Source: Anderseniella sp.
GTDB taxonomy: Bacteria; Pseudomonadota; Alphaproteobacteria; Rhizobiales; Aestuariivirgaceae
Assembly (NCBI GenBank): GCA_028289645.1
Contig: JANQOK010000015.1
Location: 372,001-436,000 of the forward strand
Direction of reading: 5' to 3'
DNA: 64,000 bases
The position numbers were made by a program, and so were the translations under genes. Within the stretch, counting starts at the first letter, position 1. Each line of letters opens with the position of its first letter. Positions 27,313 through 34,265 of the stretch are shown here, one piece after another. The notes under the pieces were generated by a model. The model saw only the letters and a list, made by a program, of their open reading frames with translations, searched no databases and was not told where the DNA came from.

Positions 27313-27531
27313 CTGGAGTTCCTGCGGTTCCTGACCGCACAGGAGGGGGCGAACGCCGGGGATGTTGAGGCGGTGGGGAGTTTGCGTGCGGCGCAGTGGG
27401 ACTTTATTGAGCGGCTGGTGTTGCCGCTAGTGGAGGCGGTGGTCGGGAAGCTCGAAACGGACGAAGCGCGGAATCGGGCGCTGCCGCGGGCAGTGTGTAG
27501 GGGGTATCTGGAGGATGAACTTGCGGTGTAA
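27313..27531 (+). pseudogene. 3' fragment of a second TorD-like chaperone gene
   Basis: Translated from 27313 the frame reads LEFLRFLTAQEGANAGD... through ...LVLPLVEAVVGKLETDE and ends at TAA 27529-27531, 73 codons with no internal stop. By hand alignment it is about two thirds identical to residues 100-173 of the chaperone encoded at 22293-22814, but the first ~99 residues are missing and no start codon is placed sensibly. The 27202-27312 stretch before it has no coding sense. It marks the junction with the AT-rich island. Confidence 0.85.
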
Positions 27532-27857
27532 AATATGAACTTTCGGTGTCGAGGAATAAGGGTATGAATTAGTTGCTTTGTTAGGGTCTGGTCCGATCCA
27601 TTGATTAAGAATGCTCATACTGCAGGCAAATGTCTTAGAGAGGGACGAGTGACTTCCATATTCGCGCAAACAGCATAGTCAATATGATCGTACTTTTGGT
27701 CCGATCTGCAATCTGCCGAGGATTTCTCTAACGGGGATGCAGCCAGCAAGTTGAGCGTTTCAGCTAAGGTTGCAATCCGCTGTTGAGTGTCATCTACGAG
27801 AGCAGTAGTGTGCCCCAAAGTATTTCGTTACCCAGTCAGAGAAAAGTTGAAATACAA
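27532..27857. other. AT-rich intergenic leader of the defence operon
   Basis: About 325 bp with no convincing gene. Base composition drops here from GC-rich to AT-rich. A TTG-initiated extension of hsdM to 27783 exists but has no RBS or homology. No clear sigma-70 promoter, integrase or tRNA end was found. The hsdM promoter must lie here by position. Confidence 0.6.
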
Positions 27858-29279
27858 ATGGAACCAACCAATGTTGTCCAAAAGATCTGGAATCTTTGTA
27901 ACATTTTGCGTGGCGATGGAATTACCTATTATCAATATGTATCGGAATTATCGTATCTATTGTTCTTGAAGATCGCACAGGAGAACGGATCTGAGGAATT
28001 GCTCCCCGAAGGCTATCGTTGGGCTGACTTGGTAGAACATGATGAAGATGGCCTACTGGGTTTCTATCAGGAAATGCTTACTCATTTAGGAGCGGTGGCG
28101 GAAAACCAAGTAGTAAAGGCAATCTACGCATTTCCGACCACCGTTTTTTCCCATTCTGAGAACCTTAAGGCGGTGATTAATGGCATTGCCAAGATCGAAT
28201 GGCATGAAGTGGGAAAAGACAGATTCGGCGACGTATACAGCGGCTTGATTGCTAAGAGTATGGACGCTCGGTCCGGTGCAGGGCAATACTTCACGCCCAG
28301 CGCACTAGTCGGAACTATTGTGGAACTTGTACGGCCAGAGCTAGGCGAGGTGATCCAAGATCCCGCCGCGGGTAGTGGCGGTTTTTTGGTTGCCGCGGAC
28401 AATTTCGTCCGAAAAATGGAGTCTGGACGAAAATATGAAAAAAATGCACCCAGCTACCAAGGAATGGAAATCGAGAAAAGCACGCGTCGAATTTGCCTCA
28501 TGAACACGTTTTTGCATGGTTTAGATGCAGAGATATTTCTTGGGGATGCGCTGACTGAAGACGCTGCAGGTCTTGTTCCAGCGGACGTAATTTTAGCCAA
28601 TCCGCCATTTGGATCCAAAGCCGGAAGCCATCGCGCCCTGCGTACTGATATACCTTACCCAAGCACAAACAAGCAGTTGGCCTTTCTCCAGCATGTTTTT
28701 CTGGGGTTGAAAGAAGGTGGCCGAGCTGCAGTGGTAGTCCCTGACAACGTGCTATTTGAGGATGGGATAGGCAAAGCAGTTCGACAAGAACTCATGAAGG
28801 TATGTAACCTCCACACGGTTTTGCGACTTCCAAACGGAATATTTCAAGGTGCAGGCGTAAAAACCAATGTACTATTCTTCAATAAACTCAAAAAGAATTT
28901 GAACGGAACGGAAGCCACGTGGTTCTATGATTTACGCACCAACATGCCGTCCTTCGGTAAGACAAACGCGCTGACTGCCCATCAATTCGAAGAATTCAAA
29001 AGCCTCTACGGTCCCGATTCCCTAGGTAGTACGGAACGGCGAGAAGAGGGTGAAGAACGTCGTTGGCGATGTTTGACCCGCGATCAGATCGCTAAACGAA
29101 ATGAGAACCTCGATTGGATCTGGCTCCGCGATGAAACCGGCGATCCGAAAGACGACTTGGCCGAGCCGGATGAGATTGCCGTCGCGATCATGGGGCATTT
29201 GCGTGCAGCGCTCGATGAGATTGAGGCGTTGAGCGAAGACATAGAATACAACGCGAAACAGCGTGAGGTTGTCGAATGA
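27858..29279 (+). CDS. hsdM: Type I restriction-modification methyltransferase subunit
   Basis: 473 residues from ATG 27858. The N-terminal HsdM helical domain (VVQKIWNLCNILRGDGITYYQYV) is followed by the SAM site DPAAGSGGFLVAA near residue 168. The N6-adenine methylase motif NPPFGS lies near residue 247, and DNVLFEDGIGKAVR follows. It methylates adenine in a bipartite site chosen by HsdS. It starts a run of four overlapping plus-strand genes (hsdM, hsdS, ATPase, HNH) with markedly lower GC than both flanks, indicating horizontal acquisition. No hsdR is present beside it. Confidence 0.94.
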   Translation: MEPTNVVQKIWNLCNILRGDGITYYQYVSELSYLLFLKIAQENGSEELLPEGYRWADLVEHDEDGLLGFYQEMLTHLGAVAENQVVKAIYAFPTTVFSHSENLKAVINGIAKIEWHEVGKDRFGDVYSGLIAKSMDARSGAGQYFTPSALVGTIVELVRPELGEVIQDPAAGSGGFLVAADNFVRKMESGRKYEKNAPSYQGMEIEKSTRRICLMNTFLHGLDAEIFLGDALTEDAAGLVPADVILANPPFGSKAGSHRALRTDIPYPSTNKQLAFLQHVFLGLKEGGRAAVVVPDNVLFEDGIGKAVRQELMKVCNLHTVLRLPNGIFQGAGVKTNVLFFNKLKKNLNGTEATWFYDLRTNMPSFGKTNALTAHQFEEFKSLYGPDSLGSTERREEGEERRWRCLTRDQIAKRNENLDWIWLRDETGDPKDDLAEPDEIAVAIMGHLRAALDEIEALSEDIEYNAKQREVVE

Positions 29280-30811
29280 ATAGTGCCATTCCGTCAAATT
29301 GGACCAATGCAGCAATCGGCGAGCTTTGCGGTCTAATTAACGGGCGCGCATTCAAACCGACCGAATGGACAGAAAACGGCCTTCCAATCGTACGCATTCA
29401 AAATCTTAACGATCCGAAAAAGCCTTTTAATAGGTACAACGGGGAAGTAAGCGAGCGGTTTCTGATCAATAAGGGCGATTTACTTTTCGCTTGGTCCGGA
29501 ACACCAGGTACATCGTTCGGCGCTCACATTTGGAATGGTGGAAAGTCAGTGTTGAATCAGCACATTTTTAAAGTCGAATTCAATCAAGAATTTCTGGATC
29601 GAGATTTTTTCCGACTCGCCATCAATCAAAAACTTAGTGAACTGACTGCCAAAGCACATGGGGGCGTGGGTTTGCGTCATGTCACTAAAGGGAATTTTGA
29701 AAAAACTCGAATTATACTTCCACCAGTGGCCGAGCAACGGCGGATTGTTTGGAAAATTGAAACACTAAACGTTCGCGTCACTACCGCCCGCGCACACCTC
29801 GCAGTCATCGAGGGGTTAATAGAGCGATATCGCCAGTCGGTCATTGATACTGCTTTCGCGTCGTTGGAGCTTTCGAATCCGCTGTTCGAACTAGTGGATC
29901 AGGATATCGGCATTCCGTACGGAATAGTGCAGACAGGTGAGCATAAAGCGGAGGGCATCCCCACTGTTCGAGCTGGCGACATCAAAGGCTTTAAGTTACT
30001 GGAAGGTCAACTGAAGCGTGTTGACCCCGAAGTAGCGTCGCAGTACTCGCGGACCCGATTGAAAGGTGGCGAAGTTCTGATCACCATTCGTGGATCCGTT
30101 GGGGAAACATGCATTGTTCCTTCTTCAATGGAAGGAAACAACATCAGCAGAGAGGTGGCCTTGATACCTGTTGCTCATGGAATCAGTGCAGCATTCATTA
30201 TGTATTTTTTGAAGTCGAACCAAGCTGCGGAGTATATCAAAAAGAATACTAAAGGTGTGGCGCAAACGGGCATAAATTTGCGTGATTTGAAGAGGCTGCC
30301 CTCGCCCAGTATTGACGAAGAGGATCAACGCGAAATCGTCTGCAGCATCGAAGCCGCCTTGACCAAAATGAGCCGTCTTGAGGCCGAGGTACAAAATTCA
30401 TTGAAAATGATCGACCGGCTGGATGAACGAATTCTAGCTGAAGCGTTTGCAGGTAAACTCGTCCCTCAAGATCCAGATGACGAACCAGGCGGAGCGCTCC
30501 TGCAACGCATCCGACATGAACGAGCTTCTCGATCGCTTGAAAAGAGGCGTTCGACTGTTCGCCGACGTGCAGAGCGACAAACGAAAAAAAAGGCGATTGA
30601 TATGAGTAGTAAGAAGCGTGTGGATGTAGCTGAGAATCATCTCAGCGAACTGCTTAACGAGCTTGGAGGGTCGCTGGAAGCACGAGATCTGTGGATCAAG
30701 AGTGAGATGGAGCTTAATGAGTTCTACAAGCTCCTTCGAGACGAAGTGGCATCAGGACGGATCAAGGAGGCTAGCGACAAGGAGAAGCTGGTAATTGGAA
30801 ATGCGGCTTGA
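29276..30811 (+). CDS. hsdS: Type I restriction-modification specificity subunit with C-terminal extension
   Basis: 511 residues, ATGA-coupled to hsdM. The two target-recognition domains lie at about 1-165 and 205-350. The central conserved helix is at about 150-200 (EQRRIVWKIETL...IERYRQSVID) and the distal one at about 345-405 (DQREIVCSIEAALTKM...ILAEAFAGKLVPQ). The usual C-terminal end (ALLQRIRHERA) is reached near residue 422. A further ~90 residues follow: a basic linker (KRRSTVRRRAERQTKKK) and a helical module with SLEARDLWIKSEMELNEFY. The extension directly precedes the ATPase gene and could be a docking module; that is inference. Confidence 0.93.
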   Translation: MNSAIPSNWTNAAIGELCGLINGRAFKPTEWTENGLPIVRIQNLNDPKKPFNRYNGEVSERFLINKGDLLFAWSGTPGTSFGAHIWNGGKSVLNQHIFKVEFNQEFLDRDFFRLAINQKLSELTAKAHGGVGLRHVTKGNFEKTRIILPPVAEQRRIVWKIETLNVRVTTARAHLAVIEGLIERYRQSVIDTAFASLELSNPLFELVDQDIGIPYGIVQTGEHKAEGIPTVRAGDIKGFKLLEGQLKRVDPEVASQYSRTRLKGGEVLITIRGSVGETCIVPSSMEGNNISREVALIPVAHGISAAFIMYFLKSNQAAEYIKKNTKGVAQTGINLRDLKRLPSPSIDEEDQREIVCSIEAALTKMSRLEAEVQNSLKMIDRLDERILAEAFAGKLVPQDPDDEPGGALLQRIRHERASRSLEKRRSTVRRRAERQTKKKAIDMSSKKRVDVAENHLSELLNELGGSLEARDLWIKSEMELNEFYKLLRDEVASGRIKEASDKEKLVIGNAA

Positions 30812-32378
30812 TTGGCTAGAGATTGAGAAATTCAAAAATTTGGAAAATTTCAAGATCGATTTCGATCAGGGAGAACTCTCAACTGTACTCATCGGTGAGA
30901 ACGGCACTGGGAAATCCAACGTGATCGAGGCGTTGGTTACAATTTTTCGCGATCTTGACCTCCAAAACCGCACAGATTTTGCCTACGCTATTTCCTACCA
31001 TTGCCACGGTCGGTGTGTTGAGATTGATGCCGGTCTATCAACAAACGGGTTCACGGTAAAGGTCGATAAAAAGACTATATCGCGCACTGATTTTAACAAA
31101 AGGAGTGCTGAATACTTACCGGACAACGTTTTCGGTTATTACTCCGGTGCGAGCCGTCGACTAGAGCAGCTTTTTGATCCACATCAGACTCGCTATTATC
31201 GTCGTGTGATTTCTCCAGACTCTGAAAAAGATGATATTGAACAAATTGACTTACGTCGCCTTTTTTATTGTAGATCTACATACGGTCAACTCGCTCTACT
31301 TACATACTTCTCGCAAGGTTCAGACTCTGCAAGAGCATTCCTTAAACAACAAATGCGTATCACGGGTTTCGACAGTGCCTTGCTAGTGCTTCGCAAGCCT
31401 CGCTGGGCTGGATCGAAGCCAACAAAGAACCAACTAGAAAATGGAGATCCAAGATTTTGGCATGCGGCTGGATTGGTTCGTTCCTTGTTGGGACAACTGT
31501 GGAAACACTCTCTCGCACCGATCAATTACAAGAGCCGCGAACATGAAGACTACCGTACCAAATCTGCCACTGAGGATCAGATCTACATATTCATTCGCGA
31601 CGAACAAGCTCTAAGAGATATTGCGAGCCATTTCGGCAGCGAAAAAACATTTTTTGCACTACTGGAGACATTGGACATATCCGACTTGATTCGAGAGGTA
31701 CGCATCTGGGTAAAACGCGAAAATGCAGATGGAGAAATTCCATTTCACGAAATCAGCGACGGTGAAAAACAGCTCCTTAGCGTACTTGGTTTGATGCGGT
31801 TCACAGGCCGTGATGAGAGCTTGTTTCTTTTGGACGAGCCCGATACTCATCTGAACCCAGCATGGAAATGGGACTATTTGCCACTGGTGCGTGAGGTCGT
31901 CCAAGGGAATCGCGAAAGTCACATAATAATGACAAGTCATGATCCGCTGACAATGGGTGGCTTAAAGGCCTCACAAGTGCTGGTGATGTATCGGGGCAAC
32001 AATGAAAGATTGATTGCGAGCCCACCAGAAGTTGAGCCACGCGGGCTTGGCTTCACAAGCATACTTACGCAAATTTTCGGATTACCAACCACCGTGGACC
32101 CTGAAACACAACGGAAGCTGGATGATCGGAACGCGCTTCTTCAGATAGATCAACGGACAGAAAAACAGCAGAAAAAGCTTGTTGAGCTTTCGAGCGAGCT
32201 CAAGCGGCTAGGCTTCATGATCGAAGACCGCGAGCCTGAATACGCACTATTCCTTCGCGCTCTGGAAAGTTTGAAAGACGAGAAACGCGCGACCTTCACG
32301 CCAGATGAAATTTTGGCCAAGAATGAAGCCGCCAAACGTCTCCTAAAGGAGATTATGACGGGCGAAGGGTCTGAATAA
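30801..32378 (+). CDS. ABC/SMC-type AAA ATPase (PtuA-like), defence-associated
   Basis: 525 residues from ATG 30801 (TTG 30795 also possible); overlaps hsdS by 11 bp. Walker A is GENGTGKS at residues 32-39. The ABC signature-like ISDGEKQLLSVLGL lies near 318, Walker B SLFLLDEPDTHLNPAW near 342, and the H-loop TSHDPLTMGG near 377. A charged coiled-coil tail follows (about 440-500: QRTEKQQKKLVELSSELKRLG). The head resembles RecF/OLD/PtuA ATPases that sense or clamp DNA and control a partner nuclease. Followed by an HNH gene with a TAATG overlap, it is most like the Septu ATPase. Confidence 0.88.
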   Translation: MRLDWLEIEKFKNLENFKIDFDQGELSTVLIGENGTGKSNVIEALVTIFRDLDLQNRTDFAYAISYHCHGRCVEIDAGLSTNGFTVKVDKKTISRTDFNKRSAEYLPDNVFGYYSGASRRLEQLFDPHQTRYYRRVISPDSEKDDIEQIDLRRLFYCRSTYGQLALLTYFSQGSDSARAFLKQQMRITGFDSALLVLRKPRWAGSKPTKNQLENGDPRFWHAAGLVRSLLGQLWKHSLAPINYKSREHEDYRTKSATEDQIYIFIRDEQALRDIASHFGSEKTFFALLETLDISDLIREVRIWVKRENADGEIPFHEISDGEKQLLSVLGLMRFTGRDESLFLLDEPDTHLNPAWKWDYLPLVREVVQGNRESHIIMTSHDPLTMGGLKASQVLVMYRGNNERLIASPPEVEPRGLGFTSILTQIFGLPTTVDPETQRKLDDRNALLQIDQRTEKQQKKLVELSSELKRLGFMIEDREPEYALFLRALESLKDEKRATFTPDEILAKNEAAKRLLKEIMTGEGSE

Positions 32379-33226
32379 TGATCTATATCTTTCAAGATCA
32401 GACGAAGATACCTGCCGCTTGGCTTAAGAAGGTTGCTGCGCTTCAAGCTGAATTGGAACACTTACCAGATGTAGATGCTCGCAAGGCGTTCATTGACAGG
32501 CATTCTGTCGTCTGGGGCGAGATCAAGAATCAACTCCTAGAAATGTCCGCTGGTAAATGCTGGTACTCCGAAGCGCCAGATGCGGTGTCCGATTGGCACG
32601 TTGATCACTTTCGGCCAAAAAAGCGCGCCCTGGACGCGGATCGGACAGAGCACGAAGGCTATTATTGGTTAGCATTCGACTGGAAAAATTACCGCATCGC
32701 TGGCAGCTACCCCAACTCGCCGCATCGCGATGAAACGGGAGTTACTCGGGGAAAATGGGACTATTTCCCCTTGGCTGATGGCTGTGGCCGAGCGTCTTGG
32801 AACAATCGCGATTGTTCCGGCGAAGTATGCCTTCTCCTTGATCCGACGAATCCTGAAGATCCTAAGCTTCTTACCTTCGATGAGACTGGGCTACCGAGAC
32901 CTTCCGCCCCCCAAGTGGGTGTTGTCAAAAAAAGGGTAGCGGCTACCGTGCATTTTCTGAATCTTGATCATCAACGTCTTGTGCGGGCTCGGAAACAAAA
33001 GTGGCGCGAAACATCTGACTGGATAGAAGAGCTGCTCAAGGCTAGCCCTCCTGACCCGGATGCTTGTACCCCGCAAGATCACGAAAGGTTCACGAGAGTG
33101 AATAGAAAGTTGTCAGAACTTACCGCGCCATCGTCACCTTATGCAGCCACTGCCAGAGCATGTCTTGAAGCGCATGGGTTGTCTGCTTTTGTGAATCGAC
33201 CGGAGGAAATCAACGCGGCGGCATAG
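32378..33226 (+). CDS. HNH endonuclease (PtuB-like), defence-associated
   Basis: 282 residues, start overlapping the ATPase stop (TAATG). The HNH core is SDWHVDHFRPKKR (His74, His77) followed by YYWLAFDWKNYR with Asn104, the pattern seen in PtuB/TIGR02646-type nucleases. Relatives usually hold a zinc with CxYC and a later CxxC; here they read CWYS and AGSYPN, so the structural zinc appears lost. It probably cleaves DNA or RNA under control of the ATPase. It is the last gene of the island operon; no following hsdR exists. Confidence 0.85.
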   Translation: MIYIFQDQTKIPAAWLKKVAALQAELEHLPDVDARKAFIDRHSVVWGEIKNQLLEMSAGKCWYSEAPDAVSDWHVDHFRPKKRALDADRTEHEGYYWLAFDWKNYRIAGSYPNSPHRDETGVTRGKWDYFPLADGCGRASWNNRDCSGEVCLLLDPTNPEDPKLLTFDETGLPRPSAPQVGVVKKRVAATVHFLNLDHQRLVRARKQKWRETSDWIEELLKASPPDPDACTPQDHERFTRVNRKLSELTAPSSPYAATARACLEAHGLSAFVNRPEEINAAA

Positions 33227-33662
33227 GACATCGTATGAGGTTTGTGGCGAGGTCTTGTGACAATTTGGCTAGTCGCCAGGAAACGATAATCTTTCCCTAA
33301 ACCCCGAGTACCGCTCGAAAGAAGCAGTTTGTTGTCCTGGTTCCTAGGACCTGGTGCTCTCAATCTGGGTGGTATTTCTTTCGTTACGCTCCAGCAGCCA
33401 CGCCTAAAACAAAAACCACCGCAATGTGATGAATCACACATTCACCGGCTTGTTTCCGGCCTATGGTCCTCATCAACAACAAGGTGACAAACAAATAGCT
33501 GGTTCCCCCGACACCCCCTGCCAAACCACCGGACAACCAGTAATAAAAAGACGACCCGTCACCAGGACCTGAGCAACGTACGTACCCAAGGTCTGACGCG
33601 CCCGATCTTCCGGTCCCCTCCCTGCCGGAAATCGGGCGCAACGCTTTTCAGCGGCCGAAACG
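33227..33662. other. Right edge of the defence island, no gene seen
   Basis: About 436 bp between the HNH gene and soxG. Composition changes back to GC-rich near 33590. Short minus-strand reading frames here (33384-33641, 33139-33441) lack ribosome sites or family resemblance. A strong hairpin occupies 33598-33639. No integrase or direct repeat matching the left edge was found by eye. Confidence 0.6.
33598..33639. terminator. Long hairpin at island/sox junction
   Basis: Arms GCGCCCGAT and ATCGGGCGC pair perfectly, extended inward by TTCCGG/CCGGAA around a 11-nt loop. On the plus strand a short T-run (CTTTT) follows 6 nt later, so it may end plus-strand transcription from the island. For the minus-strand sox operon no T-run is seen. 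Confidence 0.5.
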
Positions 33663-34265
33663 TCAGCGGATCTCGTAGCCCCACTCCAGCGCCAGTTCGC
33701 ACACGCCCAGCCAGAAGCCCTCGGCGAAGCTGCGCAGCACGCTGAGTTCGAAACTGTTCTCAGCCGTACAGGCGATCAGCACGCCGACATGGCCGATCTG
33801 GGTGGCGGCGCACATGCCCGGTGTGAACTTGTCCGGCCTGAGGTCGACCGCCGTCCCCTTGCCGAGCACGTCGCGCGCCCGCGCGCCTGCCATGCGCATC
33901 ACCGTGCGCCCGTGCGACTGGTCGCTCACCATCGCCATCGCGCCGAGCTTCTTCTCAAGCTTCTGCGCCAGGCTGCCGGCGGCGGCATCCGGGGCCACGG
34001 CCAGCCATTGCTCAGGCCCGTTGCCGTGCAGGCTCATACCGCGCGCGCTGGCCGAGGCGCCCATGCCGGGCAGGTCGAGGCCGAAGTCCTTCTTCATCGC
34101 GGCCGTGAGCGCCCGCGCCTTGCCCTTGGCCGCGATCACCGTCACCACCTCGCAAGGATGCACCAGCGACAGCGCCACGCCGGGGCCTTCCGGCAGCGAG
34201 CGGCCGAAGCGGCCCGGCACGATCATGTCATCCAGCGCGGAAATCTGTGTCAGCATGTCAGCCAT
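33663..34265 (-). CDS. soxG: Sarcosine oxidase gamma subunit
   Basis: 200 residues from ATG 34265 (MADMLTQISALDD), overlapping soxA by 8 bp; longer in-frame extensions run through soxA and are not used. The subunit has a GcvT-like fold: DLPGMGASASARGMSLHGNGPEQWLAVAP, VVDQSHGRTV-type block (VSDQSHGRTVMRMAG), and LPxxCAATQIGHV (FTPGMCAATQIGHVGVLI). It contacts the FMN region of the heterotetramer that demethylates sarcosine to glycine, H2O2 and 5,10-methylene-THF. It is the last gene of soxBDAG. Confidence 0.9.
   Translation of the reverse strand: MADMLTQISALDDMIVPGRFGRSLPEGPGVALSLVHPCEVVTVIAAKGKARALTAAMKKDFGLDLPGMGASASARGMSLHGNGPEQWLAVAPDAAAGSLAQKLEKKLGAMAMVSDQSHGRTVMRMAGARARDVLGKGTAVDLRPDKFTPGMCAATQIGHVGVLIACTAENSFELSVLRSFAEGFWLGVCELALEWGYEIR

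Noticed and set aside
27589-27706. Two copies of TGGTCCGATC 108 bp apart as possible att sites
   Set aside because: Ten bases in AT-rich sequence is too short, and no copy was seen at the right edge of the island.
27615-27818. Minus-strand 67-codon frame upstream of hsdM
   Set aside because: A short stretch looks protein-like (TQQRIATLAETLNLLA), but it has no ribosome site, overlaps the hsdM leader and matches nothing I know.
27783-27857. TTG-initiated N-terminal extension of hsdM
   Set aside because: No ribosome site, and HsdM homology begins at the ATG at 27858.
33384-33641. Possible small membrane protein on the minus strand between the HNH gene and soxG
   Set aside because: Some hydrophobic runs, but no ribosome site, no recognisable family, and it overlaps the hairpin at 33598-33639.
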